Source: Ectobius pallidus
Taxonomy: Eukaryota > Arthropoda > Insecta > Blattodea > Ectobiidae
Length of the DNA stretch: 64,000 bases
Reading direction: 5' to 3'
Assembly: GCA_964059195.1 (NCBI GenBank)
Contig: CAXKWD010000009.1
Span: 151,726,778 to 151,790,777 of the forward strand
Positions 1 to 13,316 of the stretch are shown piece after piece; positions within the stretch are counted from its first letter, which is position 1, and each line of letters begins with the position of its first letter. A program made the translations under genes and the position numbers. The notes beneath the pieces were generated by a model, which was not told the DNA's origin, did no database searches, and was given only the letters and a program-made list of their open reading frames with translations.

Positions 1-1115
1 ATTATTATTGGCATATTACTTACTTGTCTTCATGTTGAATGTGTCTGCTCTAAGATACAAAGTTTCCTCTTCTTAGCAAACTCTTACCACCAGAGAAATG
101 CAAAAATATAACAATTAATTATTTTAAAATAAAAAAGGAGAAATGCCCACCCGCATTTCCCCTTTCTTATTTTTAAATTCATTCAGAAGTTATTTATTTT
201 AACAAGTATTTTAATATACATACAAACAATAATAATTGTTAATAACATGCAAGCTTAAACATTAAAGGCGATGTTTTCTTTTGCACTTTTTAGTAGACAC
301 CTTTAAAGTTCTTCTGCTGTCCTTGTTTACTCCTTCCATCATCCTTGTGAACTTTTTCCTGTGCATGTGCTAACTCATCTCTATCTACCAGTTCTTTTTT
401 TTTCCTTCTTTCTCCATTTTTTTTGCTTCTTTATCTTTACCATCTCCAATTTTTTCTAAATATGCATAATATTTGTTATAGGCCAGTGTTGCATATAAAA
501 TTGTCTTCTCACGGACTGAAAAATGTTAAGGTGTATTACAACCTTCACAGTCGAAATGGTATTGATGTAAGGGCTAACCTAGAAACAGAAAGAAAGAAAT
601 TAGAGAAAGGATACCAACGACCAACAGACAGAGGAAAGCAAGATTTGCAGCTGATGAAGAAGCTTGTGAATTAATTATGGAGTATTGGTGAGGAAAATGG
701 AAAGAGAGCTTTGAGATGTGGTGTTGGAGGAAATGGAGAAGATTTGGTGGACAGACTGAACAACGAATGAAGAGAGGATGAGAATAGATGTATCTTGGAA
801 GTTGTAAGCTAAAGAAAAGCTAACAGGTTAGGATACATTATGAGCCTAAGAGAACTTCTGCTGGGTGTAATTTAAGGAAAAATAAAAGAAACAAGAAAAC
901 TTGATAGAAGAAAAATTGATGACATCAATAAGAAGAAAGATATGAACAGTTAAAGTCTTTACTAAAAATTGAAAGTGTTGGAGAGTCAAATATCACGCGG
1001 TGTATAGGCTATTATTAAAACTTAATTATTTTTAGGCCAACTTTCTGATTTAATCGTCCTTCAATCTTAAGGGGAATAAATATTGACATAACAATACAAT
1101 ACTATGAGGATTATA

Positions 1116-1724
1116 CAAAGTTTGTCAAATGGCATAACTTATCCATTGGCTATGAGATATTATAATGTCTTGTGTAATATGTAGATTCCGAGTAAGTCAA
1201 GTATCTGATTACAATTTTCATGAGGAATATGCGAGTAATGATTCTTCTTTGGTGAGCTGTAGCAGTCGTTGTATCAATTGGACTTTCTTATCATATTACT
1301 GGAGATGCATTTCGGAAGGGTTTAACACCATCATCAGTCGTGATACAAGGCAAGGAACTTCTCCCATCCAGCACACTTGAGTACTTGCATGTTATTGACT
1401 AGTCGGTGAGTCGGTCAGTTAGTCAGTCAGTTATTTGGTGACTAAATCAGTAACATACAAGTACTCAAGGAGTAGTAGTTCCTAACCCAGTATCAGGACT
1501 GATGATGATGTTAAAACCTGCCGAAATGCACCTCAAGTAACATGACATGGAAATCCAATTAATATAACGACTGCTGCACCCATCAAAGAAGAATTGTTAC
1601 TCACATATTGCTAATGAAAACTGTAATCAGATACTTGACTTACTTGCAATCTACATATTATACAAGACATTATAACATCTCATAGCCAGTGGATAAGATA
1701 TGCCAGTTAACAAACATTGTACTG
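1116..1724. mobile_element. old foldback element with degenerate hammerhead-like cores
   Basis: Arms of about 280 bp (1116-1400 and 1440-1724) are imperfect inverted copies around a short loop of TCAG repeats. Each arm holds CTGATGA, a weakly paired segment and CGAAATGCA, at 1499 on plus and 1337 on minus. No clear target duplication was found. Confidence 0.6.
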
Positions 1725-2026
1725 TACTATTCTAAATGCATAATTCTAACCTCACTCTGATTGAATTATTATGGCAGTGTTCATTACTCTGAAGATCCAA
1801 GGGCAACTAATTCAGAAACCAACCTATAAAACCCTTAAATGATAGTTACAGGGCAACATCAATTTAACATGAAAACTTAAGAGTTGAGAGAAATGAAGAC
1901 TTATTGAGCTATTGTCTAAGGAAGTAGTTCAGAAAATAATAAACTTAAAATGAAATACAGCATTCCATTAAAAAATAAAGAAGGATGAAACTAAAAAAGG
2001 AAGATGTGCAACATCACTCATTTGTT

Positions 2027-2332
2027 TCATATCCTATGCCTTGACGTCTTTTGGGACGTCCTGGAACGCATTAATAAATACAATAAAATTACATTGCAAT
2101 GCTAAGAAAAGAAAAACTTAACTTAATAATTTATTAAACAAACCTTGTTGATATCTGCACTGAGTTAACATAGGCTCTGGTTGTTACAGCAGAATCCGTT
2201 ACCTTAAACCTGAAAGAAGAATATTCAGATCAGCATACAGAGTCACTACACTCAACTGTATGAAAGTGCAAACACACAAGGATTCTTACCTGGAATAGAT
2301 CAGCTGCTCCGACACCCCATATTTATAAATAT
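2027..2332 (-). CDS. putative three small terminal exons of an unidentified gene
   Basis: Minus-strand exons 2290-2332, 2144-2209 and 2027-2060 join in one frame across GT-AG introns of about 80 bp: IYKYGVSEQLIYSR, then FKVTDSAVTTRAYVNSVQI, then a short basic end and TGA. The exon carrying GVSEQ and its donor GTAAGAATCC recurs at 12.72-12.77 kb with a 2-base loss, so the sequence is duplicated. Family unknown. It may belong to the decayed gene at 13-16 kb, or to an element. Confidence 0.25.
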
Positions 2333-2339
2333 CTGTTAG

Positions 2340-5030
2340 ATATGTGTCACAAATTATTTTTAGGACTCGAGGTTACAATGCCCAAAGGTAAGCCATATTC
2401 CTTGCATGCCATTATCATAAAAGACAAGAAAAACAATGTAGGCATTTAATCAAAGTTCAACAAAAACTGTTGTAGTATGCAACCTGCCATTAATGGTAAC
2501 AACTTTCGTTTCACTTTTACAAGCATTTTATTTTTTTAATTTATATTAAGGGCTAAAACTTTTATTTTAAAAATTCCTCATAAAAAATTCTCTGAAGACT
2601 AGTTATAAGCCATTCGTTTCATACATAGACTTGCGTTGTGAACAGTGTGACTTTGAACGATCCTGACACAAGTGAATGCACACTACTGCAATACAGCCAT
2701 GTACTCTACACTAGAATACATTAAGGGTAGAGGGAGTTACGTGAATGTTTCATATCTCATTTTAATTGTAATTATGTTGTAGTGAATTTTTGTTGAACTA
2801 ATTTAACCCTAATTAACTAATTTTCATTTATTACATTACTTCACTTTAAGTTTGTTGTGAATATAAATTGTATTATTGTGATTACTATTGTAAACTTTTA
2901 AAAAATAATTCTTGCTTATTATGAAATATTGAAATTTGCTGATTGATGGGTTTGTTTCATGCTCTATTATTTTCTGGATTTTTTTCACTCATTCCAAACA
3001 TGGGTTTGTTGCCAGTTATCTTCATGTCTGTTTTATTTTTTATTTTGGTTTTCATGATTTGTCCTTTTTATACTTGGACTTCCCTGAAATTGAAGCCAAA
3101 TTTTAAAATTATATATGTAACAAGTAATTTCATTGCTCCTTCCTTTCTCACTCGAACTACCGGCAATTATTGGGTTGTTATGTTTTAAAACTTCAGCGAG
3201 ATCCATGAATAATATTGAATATATTTTTTTCTGAATCCAGCTAATATGGAAAATTCACTCACAAAAGATCCAGGGTTGTAGCACTAACTGAATATCTAGT
3301 ACACTGCAGCTGTCAAGAGAATGTTTGGGAGGTGAGGAACCACTTGGTTGCTATGACAACCGAACTTTCATCCCAACCTCTGAGCATAAAGCTGGTTCCT
3401 TTTCTAGTCTCTTCACTTCATTGAGGTAAATAGGCTGGCACACAGAAGTAGGCACAGTTATACTGCATGTCATACAAGTGTGTTCTGTGTCATAGAATGT
3501 ACGATGTGCAATTATTTAATATGTACTTTATTCCAGACAGCTTTAGAAAGCCGACAACAGACTAATGTTCAGTTTGGTAAATTTATTTGCCCATATGCAA
3601 AAGGCTCCGTAAGTTTAATGTGAGCAGACCAACTCCTGGAGAAATCTACGTTTTGTATTTACAGTTTGAGAAAGCCCATGGCAAAATCCCATAGAAGTTA
3701 TAGGGAACACCAAACCAAATAATTACATAACAATGGTGGCCAGCTGATATGATGCGATATCAACAAGTGAATACTTAATCTGTCGCTATTTGAAGATAAC
3801 CAAGACATTGTAGCAACAGAGTGGGTCGTACAGTCTAGAAAAATGGGGCTAAAAGGCAGCAGTGAAGAACATAAATATATTGAGCCTGGTTTTAATAGGA
3901 AACCTAATCATGAGAAAGACATACAAACAGGTTACAGCAGAGAAGAAAAGTGAAAAAGGGGGAATAATATACCCAAATGTGAATTGTGTGTACTAGTGAA
4001 GCAAACACACCACAGCTGCCATCACCAGAAGCAAGATCTCTGGCAAAGTTTCCTCAAAGAGTTCCCGTGGACGACTGATGTAACCCAGCCAATCAGCTGC
4101 AAGCTACAGTGCGATTCTGCATCATATGAAAGTAATATTTAAATATTGAGATAATGAAGCATTGTTATACCAGACTGCCTGTGTTAGTATTGCTAATAGC
4201 CTGCTATCTACATCAAACTACTCAATCTACTGTTACTACAAGTACCGGCACCAATAAACTACTCAAACTACTCTAAGCACTACCAGCAGCGGTGACAATG
4301 GTTCATCTTACTTTGGAACTGATTGGCTCTGGGAATTCTGCTTTGATCGAAGGTGGTACTACTTTTGTCATGACACCATCTCTTATTGCGCTACTATGAG
4401 AATGAAATTTCACAGAAGCTTGATGGCTACAACAAGAGTACATTGCAGTGTATTACTATCTGGGAATGAACTTGTTCAAAATAGTAATGAGACAAACTTG
4501 TTACCACAATTACATTTGGATATACAAGAAGATCAGGAGGAAGGAAAAAAACCACGTCCCCGCAATTGACCCAGAATGTTACTTGAAGATAAACATTCCA
4601 TGACCAACTCATGAAATAAAAAAAGAAGCCTGATTTTTGACAAGAAAACACCTGCAGGTTTTGTTTGTAAAGAAGTTGTAATAAACGAGAACAAGTAACC
4701 GACTAAATACAGATATCTAGTACTTGTAATATCCTACCTAGCGATGTTATTATAGCCTTCTGTCGATATAGCAGAAATACAGTGAATGTGTAAAGCTAAG
4801 AGACTTGAGAGGCTCTACAGCAATAACATAGGATATAATGAAAAGAAAGTATGATCAGAATCAAAGGAATTTTAAACGATAACTGCCATTTTTCCAATTG
4901 TTTCCCACATATTGGTCTTTTCTGTAGCAACCAAAACTGTTATGGAAGAAATCTAGAGGACGAATGAATGTTTAACTTAAACAGTAAACTATCATCGCAC
5001 AGAGGATCAAAGAAATCGGATGCATTATTG
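2340..5030. other. no gene recognised
   Basis: AT-rich sequence. Short open frames (for example 2943-3188, hydrophobic) have no splice context or family match. No clear repeat termini were found. Confidence 0.5.
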
Positions 5031-5032
5031 TT

Positions 5033-5200
5033 TCTCGGGCTTCCTATGAGTTGGAGTTTGGTTCCAAAGCTTTGGCAACTGGATTGTAATAAAACTGTTT
5101 CTTATGTAGGAAAAGGCTGGATATACTAGAATGGGTAGTGGGCCAATAGGAAAATTAGAATATGGAATCATTAAGTTCTGATTGGTTGGGAAGGAAAAAA
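5033..5200 (+). repeat. dispersed repeat with paired CCAAT motifs, copy 1
   Basis: Starts near TTGTTTCTCGGGCTTCC and includes GGCCAATAGG and TGATTGGTTGGGAAGG. An inverted relative is at 18670-18860. Shorter relatives with the same two motifs are at 34268-34315 and 54143-54200. Confidence 0.5.
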
Positions 5201-5399
5201 GCACAGAGGATCAAAGAAATTAGAGCTAGTCAAATTTCCACACAAACCCTTAAGTCTCAATATGACAAAATCCAAATTGTTCTATCAAATCTTTTTTTTT
5301 TTTTAATTTTAGGATTAAGGGCAGGCATTTCGTGCATGAAATTAATAAGTTTTTGAAAAATAATAATACGAGTATTTAACTTGTACAACTTGCATTATG

Positions 5400-6060
5400 G
5401 ATGTACTACTACTCTTAAAGTCCGGGATGATTCTCTGTTCCTGCAGACATTCACATAGTCACATAGTCTTTCTTTGGCTTGTGATTTGATTTGTACATCA
5501 CAGCTTGAAGTCTGAAGAAGTCGGGCCAGATTTCCAACTTCTTCCATGACCGGTCTCTTAGGGCTTCTTCCACTGGTGGTGTGTAGATATCGACATTGTA
5601 GATCATTGATGAGGAAAGTTTCCAGTAACCCTATATGGGAGTACCACGACAGGCATAATACTCTCTTCAGGTACCGTATCTTATTTTGAGTTGTTTTTTC
5701 ATCAGCTTGTCCCAGATGAGCTTGAGACAACATTTTGAAGAGCTTCAGAGCCATCTTGATTGACATTCTGCTGTATCGCTGATGTTGCTACAGGTCCTGA
5801 TGGCTGATCTTTTCCATGACTCCCAAATCTTGTGTTAGCTGTCAGCAAGGAATTTCTAGTTTTCTGTTGTACCTTATGATGTCAACTTTAGATAACTTGC
5901 CTCCTTTCTGGAATCCACCAGTTAGGCTAGCAAGTTTGATCATGGCTTTCTGGAGATCTGCCACTGCGTCCTGACTTGAGCACACTGAAGAGAGTTGGTC
6001 TTAGGGGATCCCCTTGTATTATGCTCTTCAGTTGACTGATCCACATTGTTAACAGATGTT
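5400..6060 (-). mobile_element. possible degenerate LINE reverse-transcriptase remnant
   Basis: On minus, near 6000, a reading IIQGDPLRPTLFSVL resembles the QGDPLSPTLF motif of LINE reverse transcriptase. DLQKAMIKLASLTGGF follows, then a 123-aa open frame (5395-5766) without a recognisable domain. Frames are broken. Confidence 0.35.
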
Positions 6061-6351
6061 TCCCGTGTGGTTTTTGTAGTAAGGACTGTATGTTTCCTAA
6101 GAGTTTTAGATTAGATTAATGAGGGGGTGTGTAAGCCCTTTTTTCGTCTTCTCATCACTGTGACATTAAATAGATCTATTGTGACTACCCTATACCCTAT
6201 TCTAGCAGTCACCCCTTTAATTTAATGCTTTTTAATATAGCTTATAATTTTCCTGAGTGATGTCCAGTCCTGAACCCAGGGATTGGTATAAGATTAACTT
6301 CAAAAAATATGTGTGATTAATTACTATGTAAAATAACAAACAAGGGAAATT

Positions 6352-6750
6352 TGTCCCACCCGTAACAGTGATAGTTTTGTTAAATTGTTATTGATGTGCT
6401 AAATAAATGTTCTGACAACCTGGAAACAGTTTATAATTTGTATTTAATCCCTCATACCTTAATTAATAACAACATTAAGACCCTAACAGTAATAGCAGAA
6501 CAGAAAATGAGCTTTTGTTTTGAATCATTAAAATCAGTGTCCAAATTATGTCCCACCCGTAACAGATTTTGAAAAACAAATTTAAAATATTTAAAATCAA
6601 TTTTAAATAATGCTTTGCATGCAGTGTGGAGGAGAAGGCATTGTAAATTTTACGGAATGTGAAGAACCAATTCTAGTTTATTATTTATGATAGGTAATAA
6701 ACAAAAATAGTTTTTATAATTTCCTATGTCCTGGAATGTCCCACCCGTAA
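6352..6750 (+). repeat. three spaced copies of a 14-bp motif
   Basis: TGTCCCACCCGTAA occurs at 6352, 6549 and 6737, spaced 197 and 188 bp, in otherwise AT-rich, non-repeated-looking sequence. No coding frame explains it. Confidence 0.6.
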
Positions 6751-6990
6751 TTATGAAATGGCTGTTTGTGCAGTTTATTCTTTACAAATATGATTTATGT
6801 TGTGGTATCTTTTCTGCTAAAGTTGTTAATTTTACCAAATGCATGACTTACTTGGAAAAAGACACTTTGGATGTATAATACCTCCACCATCTACTGTACT
6901 TACATGTATGAACTTCTGTTACATGTCAAAAAACACATGGAGGACACTAAAAAAATCAAAACTATCCATAAAATAAAATAAAATAAAAGT

Positions 6991-7221
6991 AATTACAATA
7001 CTAGGCACAAAACCAACCTGTCTATTCCTTCTCATAAGACATCCTTATTCCAGAAAGGAGTAAAATATACTGGAATCAATCTGTTCAACAAACTACCTCA
7101 CTATTTGAAAAATATACATCAATGTGCAAATAAATTTAAGAGATCACTAAAAAGTTTTTTTAATATTGCATGTTTTTATAGTATTGAGGAACACTGCAAT
7201 CAAGTCTGTGTTAGTCACTAA
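6991..7221 (+). mobile_element. LINE ORF2 C-terminal remnant
   Basis: NYNTRHKTNLSIPSHK, FQKGVKYTGINLFNKLP, then FKRSLKSFF and a stop at 7219. This is the usual C-terminus of Jockey/CR1-type reverse-transcriptase proteins (compare 36020-36298 and 47380-47691). 5' truncated. Confidence 0.75.
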
Positions 7222-7229
7222 GCTATTCA

Positions 7230-9420
7230 CACACATCAACTAAATACCTAATGTTCTCCATTTTATAATATCATGTACGTATGTTGATTACTTAGATCTA
7301 CACTGTACATACAAAATTGACTTGACCTATATCAATGTATATTGCTCTTGCAGGACGTAAATAAGTAAATAGTAGTGTGTTAACAATTATGCTACTTCCT
7401 AAGGTACAAAGTTAAAATTTCTGTAAAATATGTGTTCTACTTTTCTTACCTAACTTGAAAATGTTGGAAAAAAGAAACATGTCTGCTTTTGAACTTCCGC
7501 GTTCCTGGTCACGTGAGAATTCACTGAGCCCTCTGATTGGTTCTTCTCGCTTTAAAATAGTGCCCGTGCCTTCAAACCAAGCCACTCTGTGACTAAGATA
7601 AAGTTTAAATTCGTTCATATGACAATAACTGAGAATTTGTGTATCTTGCACAAGACTTTTTAAAGCCGAGGGAATTAAAAATATCAGAGCTGGTTTTGAC
7701 GTCAGTTCGTGAAGCTTCACAATAGCATTTTTGGATTTAGTCTCTTTCCACGAGAGTAATTTTGTACAATTTCTTTTTACGCAGGAAATGAAGTACTGCA
7801 TTGCAGGAACCTCGGGGGCTTCTTTGATTCAACAGAAATTCTTTTATACTGCACAAAATTACCCCCAATGTTGCACCGCGGTCCCGAATGGGCTATATGG
7901 TGAAGCATGTTCGATTTATTTCGATAGAATCATTGATGGACTTCATTGTGAAGCTTTTTTTCGATAGGCCCACACAATGCTGCCAATAGCTTTAAAAGCG
8001 CGAGTTAGTGACAGATAGAAAATACACTATAGACTGTATAGTGTATTTGCAGGTAGTTCTATCGGCAACGACATAATAATAATAAAGAGAATGCGCCCAA
8101 TGGGCATGAGAGAGTAAGTTCAGTCATTCCGTGCAAAACTGCGTTAGCGTCGCTGTTCTTTTCGTACACTTCATCATATGGTATTTCTCGCACTTTTCTC
8201 CGCATAGCTCACATACACAGTGGCTTGATGGTTCGTCAATACCGCCAATATCGCCAGATTTCCTACACTGTTTCATGATCAAATCGATTTTGCGTACGGT
8301 CGATTCCCCGTCATAATCAACTGCCGTACTTCCTAGATTGAAATAGACAATTCCTAAAGGAATTTTATATGTTTTATGGAACCCAGAGTCAGAGGTTCAT
8401 TGACGCACTTACATGAGCCCAGCATTCAACCCTATTCCGAACTAACTCCAACCATCCTAAGCAAATCCTTCCCTTGCATCTATTCTAATATTGTCCTCCC
8501 TCGTACTAGGTCTTCCATGTAATCTTTTCCCTTTGGGCCTCTCATTTTTTAGATAGTATTTCCTCCCCATGTCCAGCCAATTTCATTCTTGTGACTTAAT
8601 TACCCTTGTTATATTCGGTGAAGAGTACGGGTTATATCGCTCGTCGTTCTGCAGTTTTCTCCAGTCCCCTTTTCATGTTTTAGGTCCAGATGTTTTCAAA
8701 TCGCGCAATTTTTTGATTATATAAATGCTTATTTCTTTACGATTACTCTTTCGTTTTACAAATTTAATAAAAAGACTTCATTTATATGAATTTTGTACAA
8801 CCTTTCATATGGCCATTTTCGTCTAAACAAAGAAAATACAGGATGCAGTGTCAAAGAATCCCACCAACTTTACTGTTATTTAACACAAAATAACACATTA
8901 AAGGCCAACATTTCCTTATTGACAGTATTATAGATCAGGCGTAATGCTTACTGTCAATATTGTTATAACCTGAGAAAATGAAACATGCAAACTTCCTTTT
9001 CTTTAATGCAATGAATACAATTGCTACTTCATACAAAAATCTATGCTATACTATGATGTACTGTATTAACTTATGTTATGAGTTATGCTAAATTTCACTG
9101 ATTGCCGAGATGGCAGACATATCACCATCTATCAGACTGGATAGGCTGTTGTGTTGAAAATAATAGTAAACACAATCTTATTTTCTCTTGGTCACCTTTC
9201 TTGTGGTAATATAGATTGTTGTGATACAGGCCCAGAGCCAGGGGTGCTGCCCCCCCCCCCCCTAGACTTTAGCATTTAAAATTCCTACAAAACAAAAGCA
9301 GTACTTAGGAAATTTAAAATTTAAAGCCTCTGTTTGAAATACTAAAACAAAGTGAAAATTGGATGCAGTTGGGAAAGTTGAACTGCACTTGTCACAAATC
9401 TCAATCTCGAACAAGCAATC
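7230..9420. other. no gene recognised
   Basis: Open frames at 7412-7801 (minus) and 7731-7967 (plus) have no recognisable domain. A short hairpin, AATACACTATA/TATAGTGTATT, is at 8020-8046. A C13-14 run is at 9250. Confidence 0.5.
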
Positions 9421-9774
9421 AAAACATGCAGGGCCGTATTTCTAAATAGGCTAAGTAGGCTACAGCCTAGAGCGGAAAATTTTTAGGGGCGGCAGTTTGG
9501 CAATTTATTCAAAAGTTAAAATGAAGTATTTCAGACGTTAATAATATTTTCTGTACAAATTCAAGAATACATGTTACTTAAAAATAAGTTTTAGTCCTTC
9601 TACATAGCCTACTTTCTAAAACTATAACATAATACAAATTCACAGCACGTAATGATATTTTTCAACAAATAAACCAGTAATTAGACCTAACTACATTTTG
9701 TGTAATTTCATTTCACAGTGTAGGACAACTTAATTCAAATTGAACACAGTTCTTCAATCACGCACAAGATAGTC

Positions 9775-10260
9775 ATTAGTAGGGCAAGGCATTTAATGAC
9801 CATAAAATAGTGAAAAAATGCAAAATAAAAAATGCATTTATGACCTAAAAATAGTGAAACAATGACCCGAAATCTTAAAATAATTAGGCCTACCAATAAA
9901 TTTACCATTATTGCTTATAATTAGTTTTTTCTTAAGTAATGAATTGCTAAATACAGTTTATGACGATGCTTTATATATGAATTTACAATATAAAACGCAC
10001 TTATTTTGTTACTAAAGAAGTAAATAAATTTATACTACTTGGACCCTTAGCGAAAAATAAATTCTTTCTGAACTGGCATGCCCATCAAATTGCCCCTAGC
10101 AAATATGTGCCATTTAAAAAGAAAGAAAAAATATATATTGCTAAAATGCCGAAAATGACCTAAAATGCCAAAAATGACATAAAAATTGCCAAAAAATGAC
10201 CTATCTCTCTAAAAATGACGAAATATGCAAAATAAAGCAAAATAATGCAAAAACAAATTG
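9775..10260. repeat. AATGACCTAAAA-type repeat
   Basis: Irregular array of ATGACC, AAAATGCC and ATGCAAAA units. The same flavour recurs at 50310-50410 plus 51045-51290, around the MITE at 50416, and near 63.7 kb (inverse). Confidence 0.5.
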
Positions 10261-10601
10261 CCCTTATTTAATTAATTATTTAATGATATACATTTATATA
10301 CATTGGAGCTATATTTTAACCTTCATATAAAAAAGTTTCAAAATCATCAAATGCCTTGCCCTAGTCATTAGCATTAAAATATAAAAATATGTTTAAAATA
10401 GTGGTCACTGATCTCCAAGAACAATTAATTAATTAATTAATTTTGAAACCCATTTCATTTTTTATAGAATCTTAAAAGAAGTAGTAAGTAAAAAAGAAAA
10501 ACAAGTAGATAACTAATTTGATTATATATTTTATTATGTAAACCATTAAAATTGCAGTTTTATCTAAACTTTATGTTTTAAAAAGATGAAAACACCAATT
10601 A

Positions 10602-10850
10602 ACTCTAAGGTCGCGGGTTCGATTTCCGATGGGGTCGTTGGAGTTTTTCAATTGGCCTAATACTTCTGATGGCACTATGGCCCTGGGGTCGACTCAGCCT
10701 CTAACAGAAACGAGTACCAGGAGCAAACCTGGGGGTAAGGCTGACAACCTTACCACCTTGATGTGCCGAATGTCTGAAAATCTGGGAGCCTGAACCTCTT
10801 GGAACCCCTTGGCCTCCATGGTCTGTAATAGGGAACACTTTACTTTATTA
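10602..10850 (+). repeat. tRNA-derived SINE, family B, copy 1
   Basis: B-box-like GTCGCGGGTTCGATTTCC, then ATTGGCCTAATAC and GGCACTATGGCCCTGGGG. Related copies are at 54763-54896 (+) and 62015-62286 (-). Nested in the hAT-type element. Confidence 0.75.
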
Positions 10851-11904
10851 AGCAAATATGAACTATATAGGGGGCGGCAAATGGACTCTAGCCTATAGGC
10901 GGCATACTCTTAAATCCGGCCCTGAAAACATGGAGGAACATTTCCAGGCATTCACTATTCAGTTACAGCTAGTGTTGAGCTATAACAAAGACTTAACAAA
11001 GACCCTTGATGTGGATCAGTTTGCAGTTAGCTTTGTAAGTATTACGTTTGTCTATTCATAATTTTCACTGGTAAATAAGTGTTTAATCCTTCCACATTCT
11101 TTTAAAAGTAGATAAATTGTTTTAATTTTCAATATCTTAATTTCAGTGTCTGTTTTATTTTATCTGGTGGAGTGGTTATCTCCTTACTTACTAAAACTCA
11201 TGGCCCCTCAAAAACTTGACCCTGGCCACTGTCCTGTTGTGACCGTAATTAAAAGTTAGAAATATATTTAATTTCATAACAACATGAACATTATAACACA
11301 ATGTAACCATTTCCAACTGGTTTCTAAAAGAAGCTCAAATTTAAATGTATTTACATAGTTTTAAACCAGCACTGGTATGCATTGTTGGCCAGGACGGGCT
11401 TCCCTTAGCACAGCAATACTTATCTTAGCATTGTGTAGCTTTCTGTATATTTCTACGATAGCAAGACACGAATTGCCATCAAGGAGTATTATAAATAAAC
11501 CACTAAGGGATAGTACAGTACAGCTAGATGTGATACGGAGCTTCTAGTATGGTAACTTAAGATTGCCCCCATTATTTCTTCCCGTTTTTCTTTCTTGGAG
11601 GTCTTTGCCAAACCCTCCAGGTTTCTCCCAGTTTCGAGTTTCGAGTATGGTACGTAATTGTTAGGAACTTAACCATATAACTTGCTGGAGGGCAAATGTA
11701 AAACTATTAGCAGCAATGGATAAGCCTGTGCGGGAAAAACCATTGAGATGCAGGCATTTGGAGTGTTGGTATCCAACCTACGGTCTGAGAAACCGCTCTG
11801 GGCACCTCACGGGGAAATCTAATAGAGATCTATACTAGACCCGACCATTTTTTTTTATTACCAACAGACTTTCAGGTTTGTGTGAGAAGTACTATATTTG
11901 AAAT

Positions 11905-12030
11905 AGGAAAATGTGCCCTGGGTGGGAATCGAACTTGGCTTAAGATCACTCGTCTCCCCAGGAATGTCAGGACAGCTACAGTGTTTAGCGGGTGTCACTT
12001 GCTACTGTGGCGACCATTTTCAGAGGCAAC
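11905..12030 (-). repeat. tRNA-related SINE-like fragment
   Basis: On minus, AGTTCGATTCCCACCC (pol III B-box-like) lies in a roughly 90-bp tRNA-like stretch. Body and 3' end were not delimited. Confidence 0.4.
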
Positions 12031-12689
12031 AATTCTCCTGGAGCATCTCACTATATAAAAAGCACACAAATTTTTATCACAACCAGTTATTAGCAATATA
12101 AACCTCTCTTAGTAGGGAAGATTCTAAGAGCTAGAGCTTAGAATTGCCTCTGAATATGTGACTCTGTAGTTATTAATTTTAATTAAAAACTCGATAAAGC
12201 ACAAAATCATAATAAAAAAAAATGTTTACATCTTGCACTTACATTTTACATTTGAATGCATTATTTACTTATTTGGCACTATAATTCTTGTCCTTGAGAC
12301 AATTTCAAGGAGCATTGAATGATCTGGGGACAAATAATGTTTTCCATGATATTGGGCATTTCCAAAAACTGTTAAAGCACATACACCAAAAAGTTATAAC
12401 CCTCAGACACTGAATGTTAATTTGTTACTAGATTTACTTATATATGTTTTTAATAATGGTTTATATATATTTTTATTTTCTACATTTTTTCTTTATTCCA
12501 TGGTACAATATAGCATTATTTTATGCATTAACTGTACAGTATACGATAATCAAAATTAACGGACTTGAGCATTGTTATTAATCACACAAAATATCATTGT
12601 TTTTCATTAATATGAATTTTCACAACCGGTATCTTGAAAGCGAGACATAATTAAAATAAATAACTTAATTTTAATAATTTATAGAACTA

Positions 12690-12775
12690 ACCTGAAAGAA
12701 GAGGATTTAACTGTATGAAAGTGCAAAGAGACAAGGATTCTTACCTGGAATAGATCCCTGCTCTGAAACCCCATA
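12690..12775 (-). pseudogene. damaged duplicate of the exon at 2290-2332
   Basis: Reads ENYGVSEQ then loses frame (a 2-base deletion before the donor GTAAGAATCC) relative to the 2.3 kb copy. The following roughly 25 intron bases (TTTGCACTTTCATACAG) are also shared. Confidence 0.4.
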
Positions 12776-13316
12776 ATTCTCTACGTCACACTTACACTTA
12801 GAATTCTCCATGGATAATGTCTGTTAAGCTTTGTGTCTCAAACAATTTATCGAGACAGCTATTTGTGCTGTGTCGTGGCTCATAACCTGAAATTGTGGGA
12901 CCATATTTACATGAAAACTATTTTTAATATTGCTACATTGACTTTTCACATTAAAATATTGACAGAAATGAAGTTCACCAACCTGGCAATTAACAGAGTA
13001 GAAATATTTTCAGTTTGGTGCCACAGATGTGATAATTCCTGGAAAATTATTCCTGTAAACAAAATGTAAACTAATCTTATTCAAAATGTTCAGTTTACCA
13101 ATATAATATAGTTTATGTTAATGTGTTTCAATACCTTGATAAGTTCTGGATCTGAGCTCCTCAAACATTCTGCAAGCCACATGAATTGCTCCAGTTGCAT
13201 AAACTCTGGAATTCAAAATATCAATCAATTTAAAATTATTTTAACAGAAATTATAGCCATCCGAGACCAAACATGTCAAGAAATGTGCTATAAAATAGGT
13301 TAATTCTTACTTGGAT

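Larger units (their letters stand above)
9429..10924. mobile_element. hAT-type non-autonomous element with 8-bp target duplication
   Basis: Ends CAGGGCCGTATTT and its complement (AAATCCGGCCCTG). The inner part of the termini is also inverted (AGCGG/GGCGGC blocks). Exact 8-bp AAAACATG duplications sit at 9421-9428 and 10925-10932, the hAT signature. No transposase is left. Inside are an AT-rich ATGACC/ATGCAAAA repeat (9775-10260) and a nested SINE. Confidence 0.85.

Noticed and set aside
2943..3188. 81-codon hydrophobic frame that could be a membrane peptide
   Set aside because: T-rich DNA gives hydrophobic translations by chance; nothing supports expression.
7412..7801. 129-codon minus-strand open frame
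   Set aside because: No family match, no splice or promoter context, unremarkable composition.
9241..9264. C-homopolymer as a functional element
   Set aside because: Probably simple slippage or an assembly-length artefact.
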